From: Anisus vortex
Lineage: Eukaryota > Mollusca > Gastropoda > Planorbidae
Reading direction: 5' to 3'
Assembly: GCA_949126835.1 (NCBI GenBank)
Contig: OX421497.1
Location: 46,564,215-46,628,214, forward strand
DNA: 64,000 bases
A model generated the notes under the pieces. The model was not told where the DNA came from and ran no database searches. It was given only the letters and a program-made list of their open reading frames with translations. Positions 19,384-31,441 of the stretch are shown in pieces. The first letter of the stretch is position 1, and each line of letters opens with the position of its first letter. The position numbers and the translations under genes are program-made.

Positions 19384-19471
19384 AATGGCATTGGGACTCC
19401 CGAATGGGTTACCAGTATTCATCGAACGAGACCGACAAGAACATGCGCGGATCCTACCTGGACATCTTCGT
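19384..19471 (+). CDS. Candidate isolated coding exon (88 nt)
   Basis: Strong acceptor (TTTTCTTTCTTCCAG) and donor (T|GTAAGA) bracket 88 nt. One frame has no stop and looks protein-like: WHWDSRMGYQYSSNETD...MRGSYLDIF, then GT of a split Val codon. It needs a preceding exon ending after codon position 1. I do not recognise the family, and no neighbouring exons were identified. Splice-site quality and residue composition are the only evidence. Confidence 0.4.
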
Positions 19472-19633
19472 GTAAGACTTGCAAGGGGTTTGAGTTATAG
19501 AAGAAAAAAATATGTAAAAATTTTGCTTAGCCCTCACAAGGCTTGCAACGTAGAACGCTGCCAACCCTGGGTCGACCAATAATTGGGTTTTAGTATCAGC
19601 TTAATCAAAGAACATTGCATTAAGTTAGAGGAG

Positions 19634-19839
19634 GGAGGGGTCGCAACCTATGGCACTCGTGCCATTCTTGGCACGCAGAGTGATTTTCAATGGCGCGCGG
19701 AAAACCTCCAAAATAGAAATTAAAGTCTTCTCTACAAGAAATTGAGTGCTAGAAAAAAATACATTTTTGGCTTTTGGCACGCTGAATGAATTAGAAATCC
19801 TACTTTGGCACACTATTATCAAAAGGTTGCCAACCCCTG
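19634..19839. mobile_element. Short family D MITE (~205 bp)
   Basis: Ends AGGGGTCGCAACCTATGGCA and, from the right, CAGGGGTTGGCAACC. Internal TTGGCACGCAGAGTGATTTTC and GGCACGCTGAATGAATTAG are shared by all family D ends. A diverged 8-bp duplication (GTTAGAGG / GTCAGAGA) is possible. Confidence 0.75.
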
Positions 19840-19849
19840 GTCAGAGAAT

Positions 19850-20580
19850 ATGTTAACTAATAAAATTTTAATTTTCTTAATTCATTATCGGAATCGGAAG
19901 TATTTATAAACATTTTTATATATCAAATTTTTACGTTTACTAGTATTTATGCCCGTCAAACTTTTGGAGAAACGAATGACTTTAATTCGTTAAATCAAAA
20001 AGAAAATAAATAAACAATAAAAACTAGCGAGGCGAAAACCCGGAAACACAAAACACATAATTTGATAGCATTTTTAAATATGTTTTCAATTGTGCTTCAG
20101 TCTACAACATTAACACAATTAGTAATAGGCCTGCGTTTATCTACAAAAAATAATAATTAACGAATTAACCAATATAGCTGATATAATAAAAAAAAATTAC
20201 CTAGTAGGATGTTTTCAGTTAATGTTTTTAACTTTTGTCCCGATCCGTTTAACGGCCTAGGAGTCTATAGTGGACATATTTGTATATAAACAAAGAAACT
20301 CACAGCAATTATATATATATATATATATTGATTTTTTTAACAATATTGATTATTTATAAATAGCTATACATTTTTGGTCATGAATATGGATTAACATATT
20401 AACTTTGCATAGAGGTATCTTAAGACAAGAGATTTATTTTATTTTTTTATTTGTTAATTCTGCTTATCAAGGCGAGAGAGTAGTCTGCCCTTCTCTGTTG
20501 ATAGGGCCGCGCCGCGCGAGGCGAGACTGCAATGTGTTATTTGAGTAATTTTTAGTAGGCCTACCCTGTGTGGCGCATAA
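19850..20580. other. AT-rich stretch with a small GC block
   Basis: Mostly AT-rich with an (AT)n run at about 20310-20330. A GC-rich patch (GGCCGCGCCGCGCGAGG) lies at about 20505-20521. No gene seen. Confidence 0.4.
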
Positions 20581-20589
20581 TGATTGCTA

Positions 20590-20665
20590 CCAGTGTGTGT
20601 GTGTGTCAGTGCGCAAGAGAAAGTCAGTGTGTCTGTGTGTCTGTCTGTTTGTGTCTATGTGTATG
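20590..20665. repeat. GT-rich microsatellite
   Basis: Interrupted (GT)n / (GTCT)n run. Confidence 0.85.
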
Positions 20666-20669
20666 CTAA

Positions 20670-21015
20670 TATCCTATTTAGGGAGTAAAACTAATAAAGC
20701 TATTTTTAGCCCTGTTCTTTTGTTTTCCCTTCTGGGCAATTTGGTTTAAGTAACTCGTTTATCAAGTACTTCTTTTTTTTTTTTTTAAAACGTGAGTACG
20801 ATTACTTTGCCTTCCACCTAAACATCGGAAATCAAAGGGTGGAAGGGGGGGGGAGGTAATAAAAGGGAGGCATAATGCAATGTATCGATTCCATTTGAAC
20901 AGAGGATAAGGTTGAAGAGTCGAATCTCAATAGCCCCCACTCAATCATAACAGATTTGAGGAAATCGATTCTTTAAAACAAGTTAAAGGGCTACTGATAT
21001 TAGTTTTAGTCTTTG
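20670..21015. other. Non-coding stretch
   Basis: No gene or recognised repeat apart from a T-run and G-runs. Confidence 0.4.
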
Positions 21016-21020
21016 GTATT

Positions 21021-21390
21021 TTTGTGTAGGCTAGATGTTGTAATAGGTGGACCTATTTTGTTGTAGTTATTGTATTTTATTGGAAGGCTAGATGTTGTAA
21101 TAGGTGGACCTATTTTGTTGTCATTGGTATTTTGTTGTAGTTATTGTATTTTATTGTAGGCTAGATGTTGTAATAGGTGGACCTATTTTGTTGTAGTCAT
21201 TGTATTTTATTATAGGCTAGGTGTTGTAATAGGTGGACCTATTTTGTTGTAATCATTGTATTTTATTGTAGGCTAGGTGTTGTAATAGGTGGACCTATTT
21301 TGTTGTCATTGGTATTTTGTTGTAGTCATTGTATTTTATTGTAGGCTAGGTGTTGTATTGTTCAATAGTGGACCTATTTTGCTGTAGTAC
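21021..21390. repeat. Degenerate ~55-bp tandem repeat with hairpin-forming core
   Basis: About five to six units containing GGCTAGATGTTGTAATAGG. The core AATAGGT-GG-ACCTATT is a 7-bp inverted repeat with a 2-nt loop. Unit lengths vary by insertion of a TTGTCATTGGTATTT segment. Confidence 0.85.
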
Positions 21391-21620
21391 TTTATTATAT
21401 GATATTATATGATTATATGATTATGGAACAGTTTACCTCTGACATTTAGAGAATCTGAGACAAAAAGAGTTTAAAGACCTTTCTCTTTGGCTAGTGGATG
21501 TGTGCCTTACATACTAATACATTTGCCACTGCCAAGAGCGCACAGAGCATGTTAAATTTAATAGCATGGTTAGAAGCGCTATAAAAATTATTTTTTTTAT
21601 TTTCTGTCATGGGTACTTTA

Positions 21621-21790
21621 TTGTAAGATAGGTGATAGGTGGTCTACTGTATTGTAGGCTATGTGTGATATTGTAAGATAGGTGATGGGTGGTCTACTGT
21701 ATTGTAGGCTATGTGTGATATTGTAAGATAGGTGATGGGTGGTCTACTGTATTGTAGGCTAGGTGTGATATTGTAAGATAGGTGTTGTGT
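21621..21790. repeat. 50-bp tandem repeat, 3+ copies
   Basis: Units beginning TAAGATAGGTGATGGGTGGT, related in motif (TAGGCTA.GTG, GGTGG) to the array at 21021. Confidence 0.9.
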
Positions 21791-22039
21791 AGTTTGAAAA
21801 GATATTGTATTGAAGGAGAGGTCTATATGTATTGCGCTATACGATAGGCCTCGTCTTATATGAGAGTTATTGTGTTATTGTAGAAGATATATTGTATTAT
21901 TAAATTAAACCCCATTCATCGCTGAACAGAAAACTAACATTTCTACTACCCTTGCCCCCCCCTCCTCCCCCCACACTCCCACCTTACCAAAGATTATAAT
22001 CTGTGACAATGATGGATAAATTTAGCTTACCCCTGTCCC

Positions 22040-22095
22040 TTTTATTTCACACACACACATACACACACACACACACACACATACACACATAGTTT
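22040..22095. repeat. CA microsatellite
   Basis: Interrupted (CA)n. Confidence 0.95.
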
Positions 22096-22488
22096 ACATA
22101 AGTTACAAAACAAACAAAACCATTTGGACCAAACAATCTTAAGTTAAAAATAAAACTTGGCGAAACAACGAGACAATAGAAGATTTTTATTTAAGTTACT
22201 TTAAAATATAATTAAAACGAGAGCATAAAACTGTGGCAATAAAACCTGGCACAAATTGTATTCATTTGTTTCGAAGATTGTATATTTTAAGTGCGGACAT
22301 TAAATGCATTCTGGGAAAGGGGGGGGGGGGTATTTAAAAGGATTTTGTATAGATTAATGTTAACATTTGGGATACACATTTAAGCCTTCAAGAGAAATAT
22401 AAAAGCTAGTCTACATACTGTAATGTGTATATAAATGTTTTTACCGTGTTGCACAAGCAAGAAAAATTAAATACACGTAACAATATAG

Positions 22489-22600
22489 CCTACAACACTA
22501 CACACTACGCATAACAATATAGCCTACAACACTACACACTACAATACACATACATACAATACACATAACAATATAGCCTACTACACTACACACTACACAA
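22489..22600. repeat. Short tandem repeat, ~35-bp units
   Basis: Three diverged units of ATAACAATATAGCCTACAAC followed by ACTACACACTAC. Confidence 0.8.
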
Positions 22601-22831
22601 AAGCAGGCACTAGCTAGAGATTTGCTTTTAAATGTATTTTTATTTAAGTACTGAATTGATAAAAACCTGGTAACAAGGAAAAATTATGTCGTTTTTGTTA
22701 GATGGTTTAGCATGAAATTGTGGTGTGTTCAGATGGTTAGATGGTTTAGCATGAAATTGTGGTGTGTTCAGAAGAAGCCCGCCTATTTTTTCCCGCCCCG
22801 CACACACACTTTGTTTAATTCGGTACAGGTC

Positions 22832-22950
22832 GGCTGCTGTTAGTACACCGGTATGTCAATTTGACGAACCGGGTTCTATCCCTGCCGCCCTGCAGGGGTT
22901 TTAGGCCAAGTACGTAATAATCATTTTTATAGAAGGAACGTTTGTCAGTT
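22832..22950 (+). mobile_element. SINE family A, diverged
   Basis: GGCTGCTGTTAGTACACCGG head, GGGTTCTATCCCTGCCGCC, CCTGCAGGGGTTTTAGGCC, and tail TACGTAATAATC...AGAAGGAACG. It sits head-to-head with a LINE C 3' end. Confidence 0.75.
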
Positions 22951-22967
22951 ATAAAGTATAGAGATAT

Positions 22968-23365
22968 AATACGTATCTTATATATTACAGACGTTCCTTC
23001 TAAAAAGAAGATTATTGCGTCCTATGCAGCTATGCTCATCCGTGGTCTTGCATTCGATCAGTGATGTTTAGTTACTGATTTTCCTGTTGTTGGTTTTTCA
23101 GGCAACCAATGCCATCCCAGAATGCCACTCGGGATGAAATGGTACTTAGATGCATATTGTTCTCGCATATAGAATAATAAAAGTGTTTTGTGTTCTTATG
23201 TTTATCTCATCATTGTAACAGTTTGTTATTGGGTTGTATTTGTAAGTTGTAATTCAATGCTTCTTTCATTATTACTTCTTTACTGTTTGTCCTTCTGCCC
23301 TCTAGTGTTTCTAGGTTGAGTGATTTAACTAAGGATGTTACTCTTGTCCTACTATAGAATTTTTT
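22968..23365 (-). mobile_element. LINE family C 3' end, minus copy
   Basis: One of the longer copies: tail CAGACGTTCCTTCTAAAAAG, then coding remnants to GATTTAACTAAGGATGTTAC. On the minus strand this corresponds to the RT C-terminal segment (V.SLVKSLNLE.L), broken by stops. Confidence 0.8.
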
Positions 23366-23369
23366 TAAA

Positions 23370-23870
23370 GTACACAATAAGCGTAATCATACAAAGTACA
23401 CAACGGCCATATAAAAACTACAGCTATGAATACATTACACACTTCCCAGATAGCAATTTAAAATTGTCCATGTGTATTAAAACGTCAGTGCTGGCACTCA
23501 ACACAAAGCACAGCTCCCCAAAAAAAGGTATGTAAAAATAACCTCATGTGGACATTTTTAATGTATTCAAATTGCTACATAATCTTTTAATGCATAGCTT
23601 GAAATTCTAATCAGTAAGTATCCATTCATATTGCTTTGTTGTTGATTTTTTTTCATTGTTAAAAAACAAAAATTTTAAAGTGTTGTTAAACGGGGTTTCT
23701 AGGGTGACGGCTCACTACAGTGATGCGTGGCCAACACAACACACAAAGATACTTTTAGTCTACAGACGCCCATTAGTACTGTTATGTTTGTTCTCTTTCA
23801 TTAGAATCTTGGCTTCGTTTAAATAAATCACTAAATTCATTTTTTGAGGTGTGGACACAATTCAATAATT
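23370..23870. other. Non-coding stretch with a SINE B-like trace
   Basis: Only a weak minus-strand SINE B-like segment near 23700-23760 (GGTGACGGCTCAC...GTGGCCAACACAACAC) can be suggested. Confidence 0.35.
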
Positions 23871-23874
23871 GACT

Positions 23875-24135
23875 GTTTATCTTATCTTATATATATTACA
23901 CACGCTCCTTCTATAAAGAAGATTATTGCGTCCTACGCTCATCCATGGTCCGAGTTTAGTCTCGCATCTTTATTAATGTTTTAAATGATGTTAAGTTTCT
24001 GGTTTCCCTGGCTTGTTCAGGCAACCCATTCCATGCCCGAATGCTACTCGGGAAGAAAGAGTACTTATATGCATTTTATTTATGTTCACGTTTGAAGTTG
24101 GATCTCTGTAAAAGTCTTTTGACGTTCAATGATAT
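23875..24135 (-). mobile_element. LINE family C 3' end, minus copy
   Basis: TATCTTATCTTATATAT tail, CTCCTTCTATAAAGAAG stem-loop, CTCATCCATGGTCCGAG, then CAACCCATTCCATGCCCGAA. Confidence 0.85.
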
Positions 24136-24344
24136 GATGGTTGAAGAATCAATACAGTGCATTTATATTTATATACGATAAACCATAATTTCTTTATAAC
24201 AAGAACAAATACAAGTTTTGCGGAACCTAATGTGAGTTTTGGTGCAGAAAGAATGATAAAGACATACACTTTACAATTAGGGATGCTTCGAAACCGAAAT
24301 TCGCATTGGAAAGATTCAAAACCGATTTTCAGTTCTGTTGGAAG

Positions 24345-24570
24345 GTGGGCTAATTATTTCGACCTTCATAATGTGATAGTGCAGGGTGGAAGGAAGAGAG
24401 GCAGTTAGAACAGGCGATGGGAGGATAACATTAAGGAATGGACCGGCCTGTCTCTTGCAGATTCCCAAAGGGCATTGCAGGACCCAGATAAATGGCATAA
24501 AATCATCCGTGTGTCAAAAAATAGTGCCTCAACGACCACTACTGGGGTTATGGGACAGATGAACATGAAG
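24345..24570 (+). pseudogene. RTE-type LINE C-terminal remnant
   Basis: Plus-strand translation shows VQGGRKRG, a stop, then RRWEDNIKEWTGLSLADSQ and LQDPDKWHKIIR, the conserved C-terminus of endonuclease/RT LINEs (GRKRGRQ..RWEDNIKEW). It is broken and lacks upstream RT. Confidence 0.7.
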
Positions 24571-24574
24571 AATG

Positions 24575-25165
24575 TGATAGGCCGCGAAATGTTTTTATGA
24601 AGGAAATATTTTAAAATAACCATGTTTGGTTCGAACTATAGCGTCACATAGCCCCAAGAACCATGTGGAAATGTGCCTATCACAAAAAGTCAATTTTTTT
24701 TACATAGATAAATAGCTCTGTGACAAAATGTCATGTTGTAAAAAAACAACAACGCTATAATCCCTGTCACAAAATAAATAAAAAAAGCCGTGACATTAGA
24801 AGATATTATCCAATCACAAAAAAAAAGTCAAATCATTTTGTCACAGTGACCCAATATGTGCGTGCCTACTCACACGTGCCTACGCCGACGAAATCGGTCA
24901 GAAATCTGAAAAAATCGATCAAACCGCCAAACGATTCAATCGCTTGAGAGTTTGTAAAGCAACTTATCGCTACCTGGATGTAATTGGTTTTTGTTTTTCA
25001 AATCATGTGATATAGCTTGGTTGATAAACTGGGACTGGATGGGACTGGATGGGACTTTAGACTTTTTAGTGGGCAATAAAATAAGAGTCTGATCTTGCAA
25101 CGTTAGAAACGTGAGCTTTGGGTCATATACAAATTTATTTCCTTCATCTCCTATAGGGCCTAGGC
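24575..25165. other. Non-coding stretch
   Basis: No gene recognised; contains a small GGGACTGGAT triplication near 25031. Confidence 0.4.
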
Positions 25166-25169
25166 CTTT

Positions 25170-25290
25170 GCGTGTTACAGACGCTCATTAAAAACAGACA
25201 TTTATTGCAGCCATTCGCGTATCCGTGATTTGAGTCTAGTCTTGCAGTTTGATTTGGGTTTTGAATAATGATTTAGTTGTTCGTTTTCCA
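25170..25290 (-). mobile_element. LINE family C 3' end, diverged minus copy
   Basis: TTACAGACGCTC..., CGTATCCGTGATTTGAGTC, TAGTCTTGCA: the tail region with more mutations than other copies. Confidence 0.6.
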
Positions 25291-25409
25291 GTTGCTGTTG
25301 TTATTTTTTAAGGAGCCCTTTCTACACCCATACAAGACAGATTTTGTGTACATACGAATTATATTCACAACGTTTATAGAAAGAGAAAAAGAGGTTAGAT
25401 ATGTACAAA

Positions 25410-25462
25410 CATCTCTCTCTCTCTCTCTCTCTCTTTCTTTCTCTCTCTCTCTCTCTCTCTCT
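25410..25462. repeat. CT microsatellite
   Basis: (CT)n of about 50 bp with one TTTCTTT interruption. Confidence 0.95.
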
Positions 25463-25479
25463 GTGCGTCCGTCGTGATC

Positions 25480-25630
25480 GACAATGACCATTTTTGTCAT
25501 CCTATGAAGTTTGGGGTGTAGCTGTTCGATGGGTTATAATGTGGCTAATGAGACCTATCTTTGCCCGGAATGTACGTTGGCAATCCATAAAAGGGAAGAT
25601 CGGGACAAACATACATGAGACAAAAAGACC
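25480..25630 (-). pseudogene. LINE 3' zinc-finger remnant
   Basis: One minus-strand frame reads DCQRTFRAKIGLISHIITHR, a zinc-finger-like motif (C..C.R.F.A.IGL.SH...H) typical of the C-terminus of some endonuclease/RT LINEs. The first cysteine is displaced and a stop follows soon after. The upstream part (to 26030) is GC-richer with several overlapping open frames but no domain I can name. Confidence 0.45.
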
Positions 25631-26039
25631 ACTGGTACAAACAAACACTTCTGTACTCATGGGCCTTAACGCTGACGAAGTGTGTAAACCACCGATACGC
25701 TTACATTTAAGGTCCGAGGATCATCGCAATGCCGAGAGACTCGGAGACTCGGTGGAGAGGAAGCAATGAGCGCGACATACCGTCTTAGCTCCACCCTGGT
25801 GCGTGGATGTCCAGGCCTATAGTCTGGAATTCGGCGACAGCGCAGGTATACGAGCGAGCCACCATGTTAATGATCCAATGCGGAATTCTGCAGTTTGGAG
25901 AGAGATGTGTTGTGCATGTACTGCAGAGACCGTACCCTATTGGCGTGCCGTGGGGCAGCCAGTCTCGGACAGGAACTTGGTGTGCCCCTACCCTTGATCC
26001 ACCTCTAAACACCGTTAAGCTCTGGACGTAAGAACCAGA

Positions 26040-27740
26040 AGGCTAGTCCAGTATTTTTTGACACACTTATAGATTGGTACAAATAAACAAAGGCATATTG
26101 TGTCAGAATTTATTCCTACCATTACAACGAATTTTATGGTGAATAGAGTCACACAAAGTATATAAAGTTACTAATGTTGTAATACGGTTAAGAATCGCTT
26201 CTCACGAACTGGTTATTTCAAATGAATTTATTTCTTTGCTTAGCAGCGAACCATTTCTTGTGTTGACCTACTCTATCAGAAAAGGCCAAATAATAATAAT
26301 AAATCTATTTGCATAGAGCTGTCAACAAAAGTTATGTAAGCTTAGAACGCAATTAACATTGAGCAACAAACATGCAAGAACACGGATATTATTCTCTAGG
26401 CTAAAAAGGATATTAAAAATCTAAAAACTTTACAAACACAGGACAAAGCAAATAAATTTAGCATTAACTGACTTAATATAAAAGTTAAATAGTATGGATT
26501 TTAAAAAAAGTTTAACGTAGGCCTAGGTAAATATTAAAATAATAGTTTCAAGATATTTTAAAAGTGATGATAGAACCTTTTCGACTGAGTAAGATGAGAA
26601 GTAGATTTCACACTTTCGGGCCAGTTGCAGAGAAGGCTCTCAGACCAAAGGTCGTCACGGAGAAATGTGGCACCACCAGAAGTGAGGAGTCGGTGGAACG
26701 GAGGGTTCTTTGTGGAACATTGGGTTTGATTAGTTAAATGAAATAAAATCCATAAAAATTCCTTATCCTATTAAAACCGATTCTTTCGGTAACTTCAGAG
26801 ACAACTACTGCCTGTGATTTTCTCTAAACGTTTGTAAGCCTATCACATTTGACCGGATGTGGCTTACTTTACACTTTGCCTACAGCCACTCTTCCACTGC
26901 CACTCAAATTCCACTATAGTTATTGCACAAACACTAAATGCGCATTGCGCACTGATTCTACCGGGAAGGTTCTCAAAATTTGCAGCTCGAAGTCTTCGTT
27001 TCTGATCTTTGGCGAGACTAACAGAAAGTGTAGTCTACTTCTTATTTTATTTATATAGATTGTACAATTATTGTATACGCCATGAGTAGGCCTTTTGTGG
27101 GTTGCCTAGCCTTAAGTATATAGATCTACCAACAAGTAACTGATCTGTACCAAATGTCTATTCTCTTTCAGTTTTCTATGTTGTAGACTCCCTGCTCAAA
27201 AAAGCAGAAATTTATTGACTCATTTGTAAATTAAGAACAGGAAGTGGGGAAAACGGAGCCGGATGTGAGGGGTGGAAATTACGGGGTGGGGGTGTGACGC
27301 AATCGAAGGCGAGCTAAGGGGAGATTATTCATACAGGTAGTTTCAGGAGGAGAGTTATGGTTACTGAGACTTTAAATCAATGGTGAGTAGAGCACGTTTT
27401 TGTCACTTGTCACAGATCGAAATGTGACTATTTGTATATTTTCTGTCAGTCTTTCAATGTGCTAATATGCTAATAAAGACTTGATTATAATGTTCAGATT
27501 AACAAATTTAAGGCAGCAAATATCTCAACCTACTAACAACTGGCTAATTTATTCATGGACAAGCTGTAGTTCAAACTTAATTAGCGAACATGTGTGTCAT
27601 CATTAAAAAAAATAACTAAAATTCAATAAACTTCGGAAAAAAGAATTAGACTATAATATAATGCAAAGTAGTAATGATAAGAAAACATATAATGTCTAAA
27701 TTAGAAATTATAATTTAAAAAAATAGAAATATCTAAATAG
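26040..27740. other. Non-coding region without recognised features
   Basis: AT-rich sequence with two GC-richer patches (26590-26710 and 27240-27330). No convincing exon or repeat was identified; the first patch may be an old LINE 3' UTR. Confidence 0.35.
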
Positions 27741-27742
27741 AC

Positions 27743-27880
27743 ATGAACAACATTCATTTAAATCACGAATCAAACTACAAGACTAAGTTCAAACCACAGG
27801 TAAGCGTAGGACGCAATAATCTTCAGTATAGAAAGAGCGTCTGTAACATATTTATAACATATTTATATAAGATAAGACAT
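27743..27880 (+). mobile_element. LINE family C tail, plus copy
   Basis: AATCAAACTACAAGACTAAG, then GCGTAGGACGCAATAATC, stem-loop, AGCGTCTGTAAC and ATAAGATAAG tail. Confidence 0.8.
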
Positions 27881-28199
27881 AGAGCTTGTCCTATGTTGCG
27901 GGGGGGGGGGGGGGGGGTATGTGGCGATATGTGCTCTAGTCCAGGGGTCCTCAACATTTTGCTAATTGTGCATTTTGCTAAGATTTCTAAATCATTCAGC
28001 GTGCCAACAATCTTGAAGTCAACCTCCTCTATTGTTCTAATATATATATTTTTATTGGACAATTAATTTAACTAACTCCGTACTAAGTCCTAAAGCAAAG
28101 GAGATTGATATAGACAATCGTTAAAGCATTTTATATGTGTGTTAGGGATTATCATCCTTTTTATTTGCATTTATATCAAATCATCATCAGACACGTGAC

Positions 28200-28670
28200 T
28201 TTCGTCGTGGGGGTGCTACGACGGTGCGCGTAACCAGATTTTTCCATTCGTCCCAGTCAGAAGGCGTTTACAGAAGCGTATCTAGAGGTAGTTCGGTCCA
28301 CTCTTTCAGGTTGTCCAACCAATTCTTTTTCTGGCGACCTTTTCTGCGTGCTCCTTCCACTGTTCCCTGTTGGATGGCTTTGCCTTACAGTATGACCAAA
28401 CAATCCCAGTTTTTGTCATGCATCCTGTTTCCCCGCCAGATTGTGGACCTGGAGCAGGACATAATCATTTGTTTTTCTTTCTTGATAGCTTATTCTTAAT
28501 AACTTTCTGTAGCATTTGTTCTCAAAGGCCTGAATTCTTCTCTCAGCCTCTGCATTTAATGTCCAACTTTCGCGGTCATATAAAAATACGGAAAGTACCA
28601 GTGATGAGTATAATGTTATTTTCACTGGGAAGCTGATATTGCTCATCCATATTTTCCATAGTTTGGCCAT
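28200..28670 (-). pseudogene. RTE-type LINE C-terminal fragment inside family D copy 2
   Basis: Minus-strand frames give LYSSLVLSVFLYDRESWTLN, RRIQAFENKCYRKLLRISY, then after a frame change GTVEGARRKGRQKKNWLDNL and WDEWKNLVTRTVV: the post-RT part of a LINE through to its natural C-terminus, broken by stops and shifts. Confidence 0.8.
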
Positions 28671-28763
28671 GATGGAAGAGGCGAGGCTAAGTCGAGTTTT
28701 TTATTTCCTTTATTGACCTTCAACCTCTAGTTAGCCTTGACCCTGGGTATTTGAATGTTTCAA

Positions 28764-28960
28764 CTAGAGACCGACCGATATTCGGTTTCGGCTTCGTTTT
28801 CGGCGCCGAAAATAGGCAAAAAGCCTTATTCGGTGCTTTTTAGGTTTCGGCCGAAGCCAAAAGGTTAGTTTTCGGTTTGTTTACGGTTTCGGCCGTAACT
28901 GATATTGACTTTCGGTCATGAGCCGAAAATCTATTTTGACTTTCAAAATTCATAATGCTG
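28764..28960. mobile_element. CCGAAA-rich hAT-like terminal repeat
   Basis: Begins TAGAGACCGACCGATATTCGG and is dense in TTTCGG/CCGAAA motifs in both orientations, as in the ends of several hAT families. The opposite end was not found. Confidence 0.4.
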
Positions 28961-31259
28961 CATCTATTAGGCCTACTCTGCTTATTGATACTTTCATTTA
29001 GTTAAACTGTTGTGAATTAATCTGTGTGAAGTAGGGATGTTAAACAAAAGCGGATTTCGGGAGGAAATCATTCATAACTGTGTCCCACGATTTATTTATC
29101 TTTTTATCTGAAGAAATATTTTAAACCCTGTTTGATTAGAACAAAACAATTCCTTAACATTATATTCCTTGCAAACTCTCGTTAGTCAGAGACGAATTAT
29201 AGTTGTTATTTCTTGTATTGTTTTTTCAATTTCCGAATATTGCTTGTGAATTTGCGATACAAGCAAATACAACCGCAAATGCAGATGTTAACGCTAGCCG
29301 TCGGTACAGCCATTTGATCTACGTAATCGAAAAGAAAAAGCTGGAATTTCCCCACTGATGCTGAACGCTTTTTTAACAAACAGACCGATAGACGTAAGGT
29401 TGCGAGATACTTGGAGATCAAAATGAGGATATAGAGAGAAAAAAAGAATGACATATTTAGTGTTTCACAATCCACAATCAGTTCAGTTTTATTACATTAG
29501 CTGCCAATAATTGTATATTAGTAAAACTGACCCAACATTTTTTTTAATGTAGACTGAAAAGCAACTTAGCCAATTAAAGATACAACTTTGCAGCGCATGT
29601 AAGGTTCTTTTCAAAAACTGTTAATTTTCTTGCCGGACGTCTGTCAACCCTAGATAGATGTTTCTGAGATTGTATTCATGATAGTTACATAATATCTAGT
29701 CGAAGTGGTCGGCTTCTTTCAATAAGGGCAAGAACAGAGAGATTTAGGAACTCTTTTGTTCCACTGTCAGTGAGACTCTTTCAAAAGAATCACCTTTCAG
29801 CCAGGAAATACAATGGCTCAATAGCTGACTCCTAAATGATAGGCCTACTTTTTTTCTTGTATGATAAATGGTATGATAGTATGCGTGAATGTCTATTGTG
29901 TTTGAGTACAAATGGTTCTTTAATATTGTTTTAGGTATGCTGAAAGACGGAATTTATGTAATCAAGTCAATTTTCCATTCATTTGGATCAATAAAGCAAT
30001 CTTATCTTATCTTATCTTATATTCTCCGCCGCTAAAGTGTATTTTACTTTTTTTCAAATACAATATTTTAATGTTAACTTTCGCATTTATGGTAATTTTT
30101 GTCTAATCATTATCATTTGATAGTCAAGATGAGGATCTAACACCTGCTTATATTAATTATAATATTTCATCTCAGTATAACTGAGATGTCTTTTAATGTT
30201 TTCTAGCAGCGACGTTCCATTGTTTAACTGTAATAATGTTAAGAAGAATAGATATGAAGTTATTATACAAACTGGGTATTTAATGTAATGTTTAAAAATA
30301 TACATATAAATTTCTTAGTTGTGTAATATTTATATAATTTTCAAACACTATTTACAGTTTGATCATTTTAAAGTTTTAAATTGTAAGTCTTTTATTCTTT
30401 TATAATCCACATTTGATTCAATAGCAATTGCAAACGAATTATGTTTTGTGATATAACAAATATTACTGACTAACTATTATTTCTTTGTACAAACGTAACA
30501 TTATGGTATATTACCAAATTTAATTATTGCAGGATGAAAATAATCTACGTTTAAACAGTTGTAAATAAACATTTTCTGCATTAATTATTTGTCCATTTTA
30601 GGAGCATATCTTTTATACATTTATATTATAATTATAGAAATTACATACTCTAGTGCTATTAAAAAAAGGTCTCTTATATTTATTAAATTAATAATACAAA
30701 TAAATTTGTTTTAGAATTACTTATATTTATGTTTAATTAAAGAAGATGAGCACAAAACTATTTTAAAATGTAATTAGTCTGTATCTGAGCGACTTGTCTT
30801 GAATGCTCCTCGCTAATTGTATAATGCCGGATACATATTGAGTCACTTCTGAGTGGTCAAGAGTAGGTGACTTCCTTGTATGCTTAAAACAGCTTTGATG
30901 TGAGATAAAATCTGTTCACAAGTGTAAGTTGAACCAAAAGCTGACAGTAGAAGACCGAATGATTAGCCGATTGAAATTGATTTCACGGCAAGATATGCCC
31001 AGTTTCAGTGCAAATTCATTTCAGTGGCCCTTGTAAATGCAAGTTCAACTCACTAAAATGTGTCACTATGTAATTCAGAAATATTGGCATCAACAGTCAG
31101 TATTTCTCATTCAGAGCCGGAAAATGTTGTTGTTATTTTTTTTCAACAATAAAAAAAAACAACTCCTAGATGTCTCTCACGTGCCATTGAAAATCGCTCT
31201 GCGTGCCAAGTTTGGCACGCGTGCCGGCGTGCCTTAGGTTGCAGACCCCTACTCTAGTC

Positions 31260-31441
31260 AAAGTCTCTATTGCCACAATGAGATTTTTGGCGCTGTTTGT
31301 CGCAAAATGAACAAACTAAGCCTATGTTATATTGATAATAACACTTTTACCACCCTTTTAAATAAACCTTAAGTTACTACAAGTATTATCCCCCCCCCTC
31401 CCCTAGTGTTCGTTCTCAGGTGACACACTATTTATAAATAA
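31260..31441. other. Short non-coding spacer
   Basis: Flank between a D element and the Helitron-like pair; contains a C-run. Confidence 0.5.

Larger units (their letters stand above)
27942..31251 (+). mobile_element. Long non-autonomous hAT-type element, family D, copy 2
   Basis: 3.3 kb with a perfect 8-bp duplication CTCTAGTC (27934-27941, 31252-31259). Ends CAGGGGTCCTCAACATT and, from the right, TAGGGGTCTGCAACC. Left and right thirds match copy 1 at 7663-10232; the middle contains an RTE fragment (28200-28670) and a CCGAAA-rich repeat (28764-28930). No transposase recognised, so mobilisation by a related hAT in trans is inferred. Confidence 0.85.

Noticed and set aside
25803..26031. Three overlapping ORFs in a GC-rich block
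   Set aside because: No domain in any frame; more likely part of the LINE whose zinc-finger end lies at 25480-25630.
27901..27917. Long G-run (and similar G/C runs at 177, 17128, 22317, 48833, 52957, 56405, 57266) as structured elements
   Set aside because: Simple homopolymers of uncertain assembly length; no four-tract G-quadruplex pattern common to them.
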